DNA of 64,000 bases. Source: Patiria pectinifera (taxonomy: Eukaryota > Echinodermata > Asteroidea > Valvatida > Asterinidae). Of the stretch, positions 43,817 to 55,230 are shown one piece after another (positions within the stretch are counted from its first letter, which is position 1; the number at the start of each line of letters is the position of its first letter). The position numbers and the translations under genes were made by a program. The notes below the pieces were generated by a model that was not told where the DNA came from, did not search any database, and worked only from the letters and a program-made list of their open reading frames with translations. The stretch is from NCBI GenBank assembly GCA_029964075.1, contig CM057148.1:27025916-27089915 (forward strand), given 5' to 3'.

Positions 43817-46800
43817 GTAAGGAAAGAGACAGAGTAACTTACATCAACTTTATCAGGTTTATATGACTTACTTAGCAGTGCTTAGCGCACAGCATCAATT
43901 ACGTGAGAATAGTCCTTGCACCCCTGGCCTCGTGCATGTCGTGATCTCTACTCTAAACAGAACAGCTTCAAATCAGCAGAGCAAAGAAAGACGACTAGCC
44001 AAAATTTACTCGGAGAAAGAGTTGGAGTAACTATAGAATGCAGGGCCACGCGAGAGCAAGTTTTTGTTTATGTAGCTTTGTACAATTGTAGGGCTACTTG
44101 GTCTTGGAGCCTTGGGCTTGGCTTGGAAGTTGGATCGAGACTGGGGTCAGTGGGCATAAAGTACAATAATATGCAGACGCGCAAAAAGTGCTAAGTACAG
44201 CGAATGCACTTGTTTCCTCAAGGAAGATAGGGTGTGCTTGTGACGGGGAACTGTCTGGAGGCTCGGAGCCGCGGAGCCTTGGAGGCGCGGAGTCGCGCGC
44301 CGGTAGAGGGCGCAATTCTCGGCGATGGGATATCTATATGAATGATCCCGCAAACTTACCTCATTATTGATGTCAATCCATTTCTTTCCCCAACCCCTTT
44401 TGCCCTACATGAAAATCACCAACTCTTTCTCCATGTTTCTCACAAGCTACCTGTATTGCTACAAAGTAAATTTATTCTTTTGTTGTTAAACTAAATTTCA
44501 GGTCAAGGATATGCTGATAAACGCAAAAGGAAAATCTTGAACACATACAAGAAAATGATTCACAAAACCAGAACAGCTGAATCGAAGCCGAGTGGTGGCA
44601 ATCAACAGGTGATGACCAGCATGACAAGGAGCCCGACAATAGACTCTTCAGATGGACTTCGTCAAGAAACAACACATTACACAAAGTACGTAGGCTTTTT
44701 GTGTCACACAGCTGTCGGATACTGCATTTTGACTTGTTCATACCCAAGAATCTCAAACCGCTTTTTCAAAAAAAGCCCTGTCATTTTTGTTCTGTAACTG
44801 GAGGACCAAAATGATTTAAAGGGTTCATGCAACGATTTTTTTTCTTAATAACATATTTTGTGCAATTTTGTACTCCTCTTAAATGTAGGAAAACCATTTG
44901 ACATCCCTTTTTGGTCAATTGTATCGAAAAGCACGCTTCTTTAAAAGTGTCCATGCTTTTCCGGACAACTGAGGGAGCTGTTGCTGTGGTGTCATTTCAG
45001 GAAGACACTGTTCAGTTTAGGGGTTTTCTGCTAAAATTGTGAACCCAAAATTTGCTCATCGCAAACATTTATGAGAAAAGTTTACTCATTTGCTTACTGC
45101 CATTTACCGACACAACAAATCACCACAGAAAAGTACATTTACGGCGGCAAACTATCAAAAATTCTGTCAACTTTTGGTGCTGAAATAACTGTAACATTGA
45201 GGTTTCTGCCTGAAATGACATCACATATTTGCTCATGAATATGGAAATTTGCATTAGCATAAAAACCAAAAACGCACCAAAATACCCTTGAAAACGGCAA
45301 AACAAAAATTGAAAATAAGGTTAAATGGGACACAAAGGTGCATTTAGAAAATCAAGGATTGCATTAGAAAAATGACATTGCATGGGTCCTAAGTAAACCG
45401 CTGTCATTTGTGTGCTTTAAGTGGAATACCAAAATGATTTAAATGCACTGAAAATTGTGTCTGTTATAAAACTTCATAATTCACTGCTCGCTATAGGTTT
45501 CTCAGACCTTTCAAAAAAGTAAGTTTTTTTTTAGTGTCATTGTAAATTTGTTACTTCTTTTTCTACAGAAATGTGAATCAACAAGCACACAAACAAAAGA
45601 ACAGATATATAAAGGCCAAACACAAAGTGGGTTCTCAAGATGGAAAGGCGGCAACTGTCAATCGATACACCCAAGCTGAACTGCAACGGCAGAAGCTAAC
45701 AAAAGAACATCAAGAAAAACTTCAGGTAATATAAGTGAAAAACACAGTGGATATACGTGTAGTTAAGGCCAAGTAAACAAATGAACCAATTTTTTGTCCT
45801 CTTTTTCCGGTCGCCTCTTTTTTCTTGTTTTTCATTTTAAAAATTCGTACAGTAATGTTGCAATACAGTTTGCACATACATGTATATTGTCAATATATTG
45901 TCTTTGTATTTGTTTTCAACAAAATTGTAGCTATGTAGAAAGGATTATGGCTCCTTTAGACACAATTTTTTATCAGCAAAAGAGTAAAAAAAATTGAAGA
46001 ATCCATCTGCCATGATGCCATCTTGGAAAATCCGCTATCCTGGCGGAAAAAAGGGGGAAAAAGCCCCCCGCCTCCTTCACTTTTTCAAAAAGGCGGACGA
46101 GAAAGACTACTCCTTTTTTTCGAGCATGAAAGTTTGTTTCCTTTCCCATTATTATATCAATTAAATAAAAGATACCTTGTTGAGACTTTGTTACAGAGCT
46201 CGTATCAGGAGCTTGCGACACCAACACGGTGTCTTTATCAACTGGCATAGTTGAGGCCCTCACGTGACCCGTCACGTGACCAGACTTGGTCACACGACAG
46301 GAGGCGGTCGTACACGAGGGCCCCAACAACACCAGTTGATACAGACACCGTGATGGTGTCGCAAGCTCCTGATACGAGCTCTGTAACCAAAGTCTCAAAA
46401 AGGTATCTTTTATTTAATTCTTTTTTTTTTTAGTTGGCCAATTAGAGTCAATACATGTCTTTTTATTCTTTTGTATTAAATTATGTGTAGTAATTAATCA
46501 CAGTTCAATTTTGAGTGGGGAAAAGTTACCTCACCCATCGTGATGGTTTACTTATTTGGACTGTACATGTACTTCTAATTTTTCTTTTTGGTTATTCACC
46601 CCATTCACTGTAAGCCTCCCCCCCAAAAAAGGGTCGGTCTCTGGTCAGACCGAAGTTCCGGAATTGATGCGGCGACGCGTTTTTTTGGGGTTTTTTGGGG
46701 TGGCTTTTTTTTTTGGAAGCTTGTATTGTACAGACAAGGTGGGTACTATTTTGCTTTTTTGTGTCCTCAATCCTCATTATACATTGGTGTCCTCCATAAT

Positions 46801-48368
46801 TTGCCTTGGTGCCCTTCATCATTTGCCTTGGTGCAATTTCCCCATTCCTTGGTGCTCCTTGGTGCAAAAATTTGAGGAGGCATGGCAATAGAGGGCGCTG
46901 TTGTAGCTTCCGTGTTAATTTGAAGAAAAAAAAGTTGACGCGCATGATTAAAATTGACGCGCGTGCTGACCAGAGACCGAGTATTTTTTTTTGGGGGGGG
47001 CCTAAAACCTAGTTTTTAATTAATAAACGGTGTTTTGCAACAGTTTATGATCATTGCAACCTACTTAGGGGCTCAATTTTCAGTCTGATTCATTATGCGG
47101 GTATCCATGTACCAAAAAAAAAAGCCTCAAACAGCCGCTTGATGTTTTTGCTTGTAACTGAAACTTGACTTTCAGGCAAACTAATTACAAACATTGCGAT
47201 TACATTGTAAACATTGTTTTGCATTATATACAGTCGACTCTCGTTAGTACAAACTCTGTTAATACAAAATTCTGGTTATAGCAAACATTAAGCCTTGGTC
47301 CGGACTGTGCATTTATGTGCACAATGAATGGGACTGATGTTCCTCTTAATACAAAATTCTGAGATAACAAACAATTTGGCTTGGTCCGAACGAGTTTGTT
47401 ATAACGAGACTCGATTGTAATTGTTTTACATTGCTTTGGGGGAAATGTTTACAGTGTTTAAAATAATAAATTTGAATGTCATAACATTCATCTTTTAAAC
47501 TCTGTAAAAAATACAAGCGCTTATGTAAGGTAAACGTGATGGTAAGTGTTCCTATTAAAAACAAAACTATTAAAAGAATTGCTGCTTTTAAAAACTATTT
47601 ACATGTACAGCCTGTCTAAAAAAAAATGGTACAATCAGAAAAAAAATTGGTTAAATATGAAATTTCAAAATAAGTCATTCTTACTTGGCATAACATTACA
47701 GAACAAAGACTGGGCTTTCCAATAGTGTTTGTTTGATCTTATTTGCTTTTGTCAATTCAGTGATATAATCAATTTAGTGTGATACACCAAAATCGATTTT
47801 GTGCTACTTTTATGCATGGGCAGAGTTGTGTCAAGTACTGTGCCATACTGTCTTGAAGCTCACAAAAGATTGCAACTTGGCAAAAGAAACAAACTCGATT
47901 TTTGTGTTCCGCAGTAAACTGGAGTTATCTCTGGATTGACAAAAGCAAATGAGATGAAACAAAAAGGATTGGAAAGCCTGGTCTTTTTTCTTTAATGTGA
48001 TGCTCAAAACGACTTACTAAGGTTGAGATTTAATATTGAAAAAAAAAAAATTGTTTTCGATTGTACCATTTTGTTTTAGACAGGCTGTATAACGTGTTCA
48101 AAAGTTAAACACTAGGTTTTGCAGTGAGCAATCACATTTGACGAGCAGCACCTACACACAATTACTTAAAACTCTTCACTCGACACTTTTCTTGCAGGAG
48201 AAGAAAGCAAGGCGAGAGACAAGAGAAGAAGCGCTGAGGCAATATCGAGAGAAGAAAGAAACACGGCACAAAAAGCTGAGCAAACGGACACCAAAGGGCC
48301 AACCAATCATTAAATATCAGATGGAATATTTACTACAGAAAATACAGTCACAAACATCAAAGAATTAG
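43717..48368 (+). CDS. CCDC59: CCDC59/TAP26 (FYV7-like rRNA-processing factor), 4 exons, complete
   Basis: Joined exons 43717-43816, 44502-44685, 45569-45725 and 48198-48368 give 203 residues ending in TAG. The family (human CCDC59, also called thyroid transcription factor 1-associated protein 26; yeast Fyv7) is nucleolar and acts in pre-18S rRNA processing; the human protein also binds NKX2-1. Family marks: an N-terminal GNVTEGQGYADKRKRKIL (29-46; human GSVREGQGFAFRRKLKI), then YKK, a highly charged coiled-coil-like region 126-172 (QAELQRQKL to REEALRQYREKK), and the C-terminal signature KGQPIIKYQMEYLLQKIQ (180-197; human KGQPNLNVQMEYLLQKIQ). The middle is shorter than in human (241 residues). 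The start is the first ATG of the exon; a second Met is at residue 4. All junctions are GT-AG and in phase. Confidence 0.93.
44309..44328 (+). promoter_or_regulatory. CTCF-like motif in CCDC59 intron 1
   Basis: CCGGTAGAGGGCGC differs from the CTCF core CCASYAGRKGGCRC at one position. It lies at the end of a GC-rich block (44250-44330) with GAGCCGCGGAGCC repeats. Confidence 0.35.
44502..44685 (+). CDS. CCDC59: CCDC59 exon 2
   Basis: Gly34 to Thr94 plus AA of Lys95. Starts QGYADKRKRKILNTYKKM, the conserved core, then a Ser/Thr-rich low-conservation stretch. The acceptor is CTAAATTTCAG; the donor is ACAAA/GTACGT. Confidence 0.92.
44813..45395 (+). repeat. Dispersed element family F, copy 2 (CCDC59 intron 2)
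   Basis: Starts TTTAAAGGGTTCATGCAACG and ends ACATTGCATGGGTCCTAA. Same orientation as the 10505 copy. Occupies most of CCDC59 intron 2. Confidence 0.85.
45569..45725 (+). CDS. CCDC59: CCDC59 exon 3
   Basis: Residues 95-147, basic and Gln-rich (NVNQQAHKQKNRYIKAKHKV; YTQAELQRQKLTKEHQEKLQ). The acceptor is TTTTTCTACAG; the donor is CTTCAG/GTAATA. This is the only frame without a stop that joins both neighbours. Confidence 0.9.
46168..46418. repeat. Fold-back element with ~70-bp arms, CCDC59 intron 3
   Basis: Left arm begins AAGATACCTTGTTGAGACTT and includes AGAGCTCGTATCAGGAGCTT and GCGACACC. The right arm is its complement (AAGCTCCTGATACGAGCTCT, then AAAGTCTCAAAAAGGTATCT). The loop carries repeated CACGTGAC motifs. 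Confidence 0.9.
46615..47005 (+). repeat. Family K element, copy 2 (CCDC59 intron 3)
   Basis: CCCCCCCAAAAAAGGGTCGG at the left, TTTTTTTTTGGGGGGGGCCT at the right. The interior CATTTGCCTTGGTGCAATTT is the complement of copy 1. Contains ATAGAGGGCGCTG, also present inverted at 29570. Confidence 0.8.
47231..47417. repeat. Pogo/Tigger-like MITE, copy 2
   Basis: 187 bp between TA dinucleotides. CAGTCGACTCTCGTTAGTAC at the left, TTATAACGAGACTCGATTG at the right. The interior (CGGACTGTGCATTTATGTGC) is the complement of copy 1. Lies in CCDC59 intron 3. Confidence 0.87.
47608..48087. repeat. Tc1/mariner-like MITE, 480 bp, CCDC59 intron 3
   Basis: Left end CAGCCTGTCTAAAAAAAAAT then GGTACAATC; right end GATTGTACC then ATTTTGTTTTAGACAGGCTG; TA on both sides. 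Ends just over 100 bp before the exon 4 acceptor. Confidence 0.86.
48198..48368 (+). CDS. CCDC59: CCDC59 exon 4 (C-terminus and stop)
   Basis: Residues 148-203 and TAG. Begins EKKARRETREEALRQYREKK and contains the family hallmark QMEYLLQKIQ near the end. The acceptor is CTTTTCTTGCAG. The 3' UTR continues past 48369; AATAAA hexamers at 49616 and 49983 are the nearest I see, and both lie inside repeats, so the true 3' end is unclear. Confidence 0.94.
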   Translation, partial: EKKARRETREEALRQYREKKETRHKKLSKRTPKGQPIIKYQMEYLLQKIQSQTSKN

Positions 48369-48487
48369 CCATACAGGGCCCTTTGAAAACATTATCGGTA
48401 GGAATGATTGATTGTTCAAGCTTCCAGTCGGTCTGAGGTTGGCATGGTTGGTTTTAATATGGAAGAAACCACACCACTGATCGCACA

Positions 48488-48665
48488 GTCGTGTTTTACT
48501 ATACGCCTGAGGACAATCTATTGTGTTTCCCTTTGTCCCTGTACTTTAACACTTTCCCATAGACTAAGAATGTATACGTACGATCGAGGACAGTTTCGAA
48601 CAAAAGCACCGTCGTTCGAGGACTGAAAGGATCTTTTGTTCTCCCTTTGTGTGTCTGTCCTCGAG
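48488..48665. repeat. Dispersed repeat family M, copy 2, just 3' of CCDC59
   Basis: Begins GTCGTGTTTTACTATACGCC and ends GTGTGTCTGTCCTCGAGC. It starts ~120 bp after the CCDC59 stop codon and so probably lies in its 3' UTR. Confidence 0.75.
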
Positions 48666-49008
48666 CGCAATACAAGACAGGAACACAATTACATGTATAA
48701 TGTGTTGATGAAGAGATCCTTTGCAATAACCAACATTGGCCTTGATAAAAACCAATGTCAAGAAGCAACAGGAAAGCCATGGCCGAACAGCAGGGATGTA
48801 CAGGCTTATAAAGGACGATGCTTGAGGAGGGTCCGAGATGAATATTGAATATGAAGACTTTGTTTCCAAATGCAATCAACACCATTTTGTTGCATCTCAG
48901 AATTTCGCTCTCTCCTGGCGTCCCTAAGTCAGTTTCGATGGCTGTATAAAAACAGGGTGATCCAAAAAAAAATTAAAAAAATCGGAAAGGCATACTTCCA
49001 CTACCTGG

Positions 49009-49378
49009 GGTGCTGTGGCCTCATGGTTAAGGGCATTGGATTCGCGGTCTGCAGGTAAAGCTGCAGGTTGTGGGTTCGAGTCCTGCCTGGGTCATGGTGG
49101 GTGTGCCCTTGAGGAAGACATTTTGTTACTCCTTGCTTCTCTCCACCCAGGAGTAAATGGGTACCTGTGAGGGCGGAGGTGGTTATTGTGATTGAATTAG
49201 CTTCCTTGCGCCTAACAGGCTGCATCGAGCTGTATACTCCCCAGGGAGCTGAGATGGTATTTGGAATGTTTCGTGTGCCCAATGAGCAAGGGGTTGTAAT
49301 GATGTAGCGCCGTGAGCGCCAGTACCTGGTGGATACGTGCGCTGTATACGTTCCCGTTATATTATTATTATTACCTTG
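49009..49378 (+). mobile_element. tRNA-derived SINE with ATT tail, nested in a Tc1/mariner-like element
   Basis: Head GGGGTGCTGTGGCCTCATGG with A-box TGGCCTCATGGTTAAGG and B-box GGTTCGAGTCC. The body holds CACCCAGGAGTAAATGGGTA, and the end is GGATACGTGCGCTGTATACG followed by ATTATTATTATTA. Its body matches the 2985 fragment, and its 3' end resembles the 17405 SINE, so the two SINE types share a tail. Confidence 0.9.
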
Positions 49379-49395
49379 AGTCTCAAACCACCTGT

Positions 49396-49600
49396 ACCAA
49401 TGGACCGATCCAGTAAGCACCGCCCCATGGTTTCTGACCAATCACAGCCGTGATTTATGTCCGACATGCGTGCACTAAAGTCCGACGTGCGTGCACGCGC
49501 GTATGATGCGCGCGGAAGGAAAATGCAGCGTGGCATTGGAGAGCACGTGTTAATTTGCCCAGTGCGCTGTGGGCGGGGCTTACTGGATCGGTCCATTGAT
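49396..49600. repeat. MITE with 27-bp terminal inverted repeats
   Basis: Left end AATGGACCGATCCAGTAAGC then ACCGCCC; right end GGGCGGGGCTTACTGGATCG then GTCCATT. CpG-rich middle with GTCCGACATGCGTGCACT in two tandem variants. Confidence 0.9.
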
Positions 49601-50267
49601 GGAAAATCCTTTTGGAATAAATATGATATCAAAATATCCCGATTCAGTCCAGTAATTTTTGCTTCAGAGCCTATTTTGTGAAGGGTACTTCTTTCATGGG
49701 GGTATTATCAGATAACAATCCCTCTATCAATAACAATATAAGTCACATTCCTGGGCGCGGTTTAGAAATTCATTGGGACAAAAACGACCCCCACCTTGCT
49801 TCACAAAATAGGCTCTAGAGCAAAAACTACTGGACGGAGTCGGGCGACCTTCGTTTTATTTTTCTTCTAAAAAGATTCTCCATGCATTGGTGTGTATGGT
49901 TTGAGTCTCAGGGTAGTGGAAGTATGAGGTTCCGGATTTTTTTTTGTTTTTACCACCCTGTATTAACACAATTTGAGAACACAATAAAGTGCAAAATGCA
50001 GTTTAGAAACAGCTGTTATAATGTTTTTATTCCTTAAAGTTTCATAACCGGGAAAGGTTTTATTCTTTCTTCCTTTCAAATTGATATATCACGTTTTGGA
50101 ATAGCCCCATAAATGTGGCCAATTTACTGGACTACCTCCGTAAATAAAGGCCACACTTGGACCATGTAGGCCTACCCAAACTTGTAGAACTTTGTCATAT
50201 TTTGATTTTCACATTTGGACTAGCTTATTTACGCTTTAGAAGCATACTCACCCTCTTTATATCCATA

Positions 50268-50416
50268 GAAAAGTAGTCCCCCCCCCCTTTTTTTCAGACA
50301 TCTAGTTCTCGTGTTATTTCGTGTTGGAATATTTAGATACACAAACGTGTGCAAACGAACCTCGAAATTACACGAAATAATAGATGTCTGAAAAAAAGGG
50401 GGGGGGGGAATACTTT
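50268..50416. repeat. Short fold-back with poly(C)/poly(G) arms
   Basis: CCCCCCCTTTTTTTCAGACA at the left pairs with TGTCTGAAAAAAAGGGGGGG at the right, arms ~35 bp, loop rich in GTGTTATTTCGTG words. Confidence 0.88.
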
Positions 50417-50439
50417 TCGCTCCCCTTAGATCTCGGCCA

Positions 50440-51005
50440 TCGAGTGACGAACAATTTTGAAAATGAAAGATGACATGTCGAATTTTGAAGTATGGCTATT
50501 TAGCACTAGTGTCTATGGGAATTTTAATACAGTGCAACCTGTATTAACATTCCCATAGACACTAGTGCTAAATAGCCATACTTCAAAATTCTTTTTAAAA
50601 TACTCAGAACTCTCACAGCTATTTAAGCTGCACAGAAAAGTAATGATCGACATGTCATCTTTCATTTTCTTTTCAATTTTATTGGTGGGTTGACCAATGA
50701 TTTTTCGCGAAATTCCCACCCAAAGAAGACGACCTCTATTTTCCCCAAAGCGGAAAAGTAGCCATCTTGAAAAATGATCCCTCCGCAGCATGGCAAAATA
50801 GCGCCACTTTCGAGCCCAATTGCATGCTCAGAATTGGAAGCCCCGCGTCCGGGCCAGAGGTTCATTGCCATATCTCTTCCATTCCCCCAATTTGGTGGCT
50901 CTCAAAACTCTCTAATATAGAATATTTTGAGGGTATAACTTTTATTCATGAGCTCGGCGGACGGATTTTTGGCCTATTTACAGGCGTACCCCTTTTAATA
51001 GCAGG
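50440..51005. repeat. Family L element, copy 1, with head-to-head inverted start
   Basis: TAGCACTAGTGTCTATGGGA (50501) is inverted at 50548 (TCCCATAGACACTAGTGCTA), and pairing continues through GACATGTCGAATTTTGAAG against the right side with small deletions. From 50549 it is colinear with 54779-55225. Confidence 0.85.
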
Positions 51006-52678
51006 CAACTTTCACATTTTAACCCCCCCCAAAAAAAAAAACCCATTCAGGAGAAGCAGTATATCTTCAAAATCAATATTTTGAAAAAAAAGAATTGAAG
51101 GAAAAAACTTATCCGAGGTCAAAATTTTGCCCGCAAATACATGTAGTGACTTTTTTGTTTGCGTCTGCTAGCTGTAGAGCGCCCCCAACGACAATTAATT
51201 GAGTTGTTGAAAAAAATAAGGTATTTGTGGTAATTTTGGTAGAGTCCCGAGTCACGAAGGTCGAGTCCGAGTCCAAGTCCGTGTCCGCAGGGTAGAGTCA
51301 GAGTCCGAGGCATTCGCCATGCGTGACTCCAGTCCGAGTCCGAGTCACGGAAAATAGGAAAAAACTGCGTGTACACGATCAGTAATGCGCATACCTTGTT
51401 CAGGCCCGTTCCCTGATCCCAGACTGGGGAAGGGGGGGGGGTGGTCTTTAAGTCCGAAAGTAGAACTTCTTATACGCGAGCGCGGAGCACAAAGCCCTGA
51501 AGGCGTGTGTCCGGGATCCGCTTAAGATGCTCTGTGGCGCAATCTGAGGCATTTCCTGGCCACTTTCCCCTGACCTTTTGAATGAAATGTGCTCGTGTTT
51601 AGGGAGATGGGGATGGGTCATCAAGTTGATATATTACATCACAAACATCACATCAAAACTGTAGCTTGACTCTCTTTCGAGATTCGCCCTCTTTAGCTTG
51701 GTCCATGATTTTGAGTCGTCACTAAGAGTCAGCTCAATTCGTAACTGCCTGCCAGCGAGCACGTGTTTGTGTTTTGCACAGCTGTAGCAGTCAACCGCCG
51801 TATGTACAGCGACCTCGCGCGGCAGCTCGTGCCGACATGAAAGAATACACAATCTTTTTCCATTGATTTCAGAACCGGATTTAAGCTTCACACTGCAGGG
51901 TTTTGAGCAGCGGTGTTTATTATTTACATTGTTCATTTTTCTTCTTCCCCCTTCCTTTCCCCTTCCTTTTCCATTCTTCGTTTTCTATTTTGCCGACAGT
52001 ATCATGATATTGCCGACGAAACTGACTAATGGGGGCGTGACAACAACCCCCCCTCTCTGTAGCGACGCCCGTGGATCTGGCCATTAACGGCGATGAAAGT
52101 GACAAATGCTTTGCCTATTTGGTGTTCAAGAATTATAAAGAGACAAAGTCTTCATGGTTGTGTTTTTCATGTTGACATGAAGAGCCCATTCGATCGTGTG
52201 TTAATAAATCTCCATAGGGAGTCTGATCCTTCGACGAGGATGCGATCAGCATGTCCAATTATCACACTTTAAAGTTCAACTGTGCATGTACAGAATGAAG
52301 AGAAGGTCATACAGTCATGTTATTCGTGTCATGTTGTGATTACCTTAGCCAGTTCAGTAGACTCATTATGACTCGGAGTACCACAGGCTGTGCTCGATTA
52401 ATTTGACAAAGACGACACCCACTTCACCAACTCAGATACGTGTTTGGATACAGTTCACACTAATTGATGAACAACCTTCACTAGACAAATACCGCACTGA
52501 TTAAAGTAAGGACTTGATAATGCTTGTTTATTTTATTTCCACCACGTCTCAAGAAATCCTTGGTGAAAAAGAGTTTACTTTGATCGGAAAATGAATACTT
52601 GAAATTAACAATTAATAAAACGTTGCCTGTACTCTAATACTTTTGAATTAATTCATTTTGAAATAATGAAACAAAACT
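51000..52678. other. Gene-poor stretch with degenerate GAGTCC hexamer array and one 100-codon ORF
   Basis: About 51245-51350 repeats GAGTCCGAGTCC-type hexamers. A minus-strand open frame at 51936-51634 (100 codons, Cys/Ser/Lys-rich, CSKPCSVKLKSGSEINGKRL near its start) has no recognised domain and no clear splice context. I cannot call it a gene. Confidence 0.3.
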
Positions 52679-53012
52679 TAGGCCAAACAAAAAAAGTCTC
52701 CGGTTTCTGGTATGCGCGCGCGTAGCCGTACCCATGCGCGTCGGCGAAATGAAAAAGGTTTTTTTTTCAATACAAGATGATGTCTCAAAACCGCCAAACT
52801 CACTGATTTAAATGGAATCCTGCTGCTGCACAATTTTAACGTGTTTTTTTAGATGGGGTTATGATCGAGAATAAGCTTTATGTGGCCTCTCTGGACTCCC
52901 GTATATTTGCACTAAGTTTAGTCGGGCACCATTTGTAGTCATCACCGCGCGTCGCCGCACCACTTTTTGGGCAAGCTCCATACCAGAAACCGGAGACTTT
53001 TTTTTGGCCTTA
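52679..53012. repeat. Family K-like element with long inverted ends
   Basis: Left end TAGGCCAAACAAAAAAAGTC followed by TCCGGTTTCTGGTATG; right end CATACCAGAAACCGGAGACT followed by TTTTTTTTGGCCTTA. The arms of ~35 bp are inverted. The interior is CpG-rich (GCGCGCGCGTAGCCG, CGCGCGTCGCCGC) and unrelated to copies 1 and 2. Confidence 0.82.
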
Positions 53013-54778
53013 CAAGTTTTCAGTGCAATTCGTACATTATTCTTTTTCAATAATCACTTTCATTTTACTGTATGAGATTGATCGATTTTGAATTGAAACG
53101 TAGTCATTTCTCAATCCTTCTTGTTTCGTGCTGTTTCACTCACATCACTTACTGCATACATGTCAAATGTGATGATTTGTCAAGGAGCGACTCGTATAAT
53201 TCTCATTGAATGAAGTGCATATTGAGATAAAAGCCTAGTCGGGCTTTTAACCTCTGACCAAAATATGACCTCTACTCTCATTAGAACGAACTTTGTTCTC
53301 ATTTCGGTCCCCTTGTCTTGGATGTTTGGATCCGTTGAAATAACTGTCCAAATGCTGTCTATACGTCACTAACTGAAATTCTATCCCTGCAAAAAAAAGT
53401 GAAGCAAGCCCCATCTGAACTCCACCGTGTAAACGGTCCGTGAATCAACCAAACATTATGCTCGGCTAAAACAATCGACTGCACGATCTTTAAATAGAGA
53501 CTGCTGTTCCTTGTTCAGGATTCGATGAACTCTGCCCGACTCCCACGAAATCTGAAACACTCGGCAGGACAACAAATTTGATTATTTGCAGACGTCGATA
53601 AATGGTAGGCGTTCAGTCGATTTTTGTCTCGATTCTGTACTTATTGTTCTACACATTTTGTTATTAAATGTTAGTGTATTGAAAGTACGTACGTACGAGC
53701 TTCAGTTTCAATCGTTTACAGTCGTTCTTCCCGTGTCTTCAACTTCTTCTTCTGACGAATTTTCCACGTACAACTTTTTTTTTTAAATTTGGATTTTTTT
53801 TACTTGGTTTCTGCAACCAGTCTGAAACTCTGAAACGCAAATTTAAATTTGGTTTGCTTGTGAACACAAACAGCTCTGCCTACCAGTAGACTGATCCCGG
53901 TCACTGAAAGGTTGGCGGGAACCAGTCTACCCTGCGAACAAAAATGAGTTATTGTCGGATCGCAAACAATTCGAAATTTGTAGAGTAATTACTCCTAAGT
54001 ATCGTGGGCGTACTTTTTCAACCGAGTCTCATTCAAAATGTGGATAATTTTGTATTGCAGGGAAGTTTAGCATTTTAAATATCAAATCTAGTTTTCCCAG
54101 GGTAATCTTGCTGTCACAGGGAAGAACAACTTTCAGGTAGGCCTACAGACAGTGGATAAAATCGACAAAGACCTCGCTATGGCGGATCGAACGTGATTCA
54201 CAATTGCGTATACAATAGTTGAATAGTGTATAGCCCTTTCAAACAAGTCGTTCACACTCCTGCAAGTGCGTTCCAAGAATTTCATTTTTTTTAAGGCTTC
54301 TCAAATTAATTGCATTTAAGTTATGACCATGTGTATATGGCGCCCTCTTCGTCTAGACTTTACTCTCACCTTCCCTGAGGCTGTTTGTCCACAGTATTCA
54401 TTCATCGTGCAAACCGCATGTTATCTGTCACGTTGGACTAGCGTGGTTGAATGAAGACAGTTTAATTGGAGTAAGTCAAGTGTATACAAGGCCTCACGAA
54501 AAATAATCTCAAATAAGGAATTCGGGGGGGGGGGGGGCTGCAACATTGATCCGGGCCTAAAAACATCGATACTTCAAAGTGGGACGACTTCTGACAATGA
54601 GCATTCAAAAGGTTGGCACGTACAACCCGACTAGGCAAATGTACAATCAACAAGGATGCATAATACATGGTGGACCAGCCAAAGTGGAATATTACACTTT
54701 GGACGGCATTTTTTTGGCAATAGCAGGCAACCATGTCAGATTCAATCAGTCCAGGGTGCAACCCTGCATAAAAAAAAT
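53013..54778. other. Stretch with no recognised gene or repeat family
   Basis: AT-rich, with short low-complexity T runs near 53780-53800 and a poly(G) run at 54524-54537. TAGACTGATCCCGGTCACTG versus GGCGGGAACCAGTCTA near 53885-53930 forms a weak inverted pair. Confidence 0.4.
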
Positions 54779-55230
54779 CCCATAGACACTAGTGCTAAAT
54801 GCGCATACTTCAAAATTCTTTTAAAAATACTCAGAACTCTCACAGGTATTCAAGCTGCACAGAAAAAATGATGATCAATGTGTCATCTTTCATTTTCTTT
54901 TCATTTTTGGGTGGGTTGACCATTGACTTTTCGAGATATTCTCACCCAAAGAAGAAGACCCCTATTTTTCCCAAAGCGGAAAAGTAACCATCTTGAAAAA
55001 CGATCCCTCCACAACGCAAAATAGCGCCACTTTCGAGCCCAATAACATCCAAAATGCTCAGAATTGGAAGCCCCAAGTCCAGGCCAGAGGTTTATTACCA
55101 TATCTCTTCAATTCCCCAATTTTGTGGCTCTCAAAACTATCTATTATAGAATATTTTGAGGGTATAACTTTTATTCATGAGCTCGGCGGACGGATTTTTG
55201 GCCTATTTACCGGTGTGCACCATCCAAGGA
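54779..55230. repeat. Family L element, copy 2
   Basis: CCCATAGACACTAGTGCTAA onward, then TCATTTTCTTTTCATTTTTG, CAAAGCGGAAAAGTAACCAT and GAGCTCGGCGGACGGATTTT, as at 50549-50990. Lacks the inverted left half. Confidence 0.88.

Larger units (their letters stand above)
48953..49960. repeat. Tc1/mariner-like element interrupted by a SINE and a MITE
   Basis: Left end CAGGGTGATCCAAAAAAAAA, then GGCATACTTCCACTACC; right end GGTAGTGGAAGTATG, then TTTTTGTTTTTACCACCCTG. Internal CCAGTAATTTTTGCTTCAGA pairs with the complement near 49810-49835. The SINE 49009-49378 and MITE 49396-49600 sit inside. Confidence 0.75.

Noticed and set aside
49009-49090. Possible functional tRNA gene
   Set aside because: A and B boxes are present, but the sequence continues into a SINE body and ATT tail, and acceptor-stem pairing is not evident.
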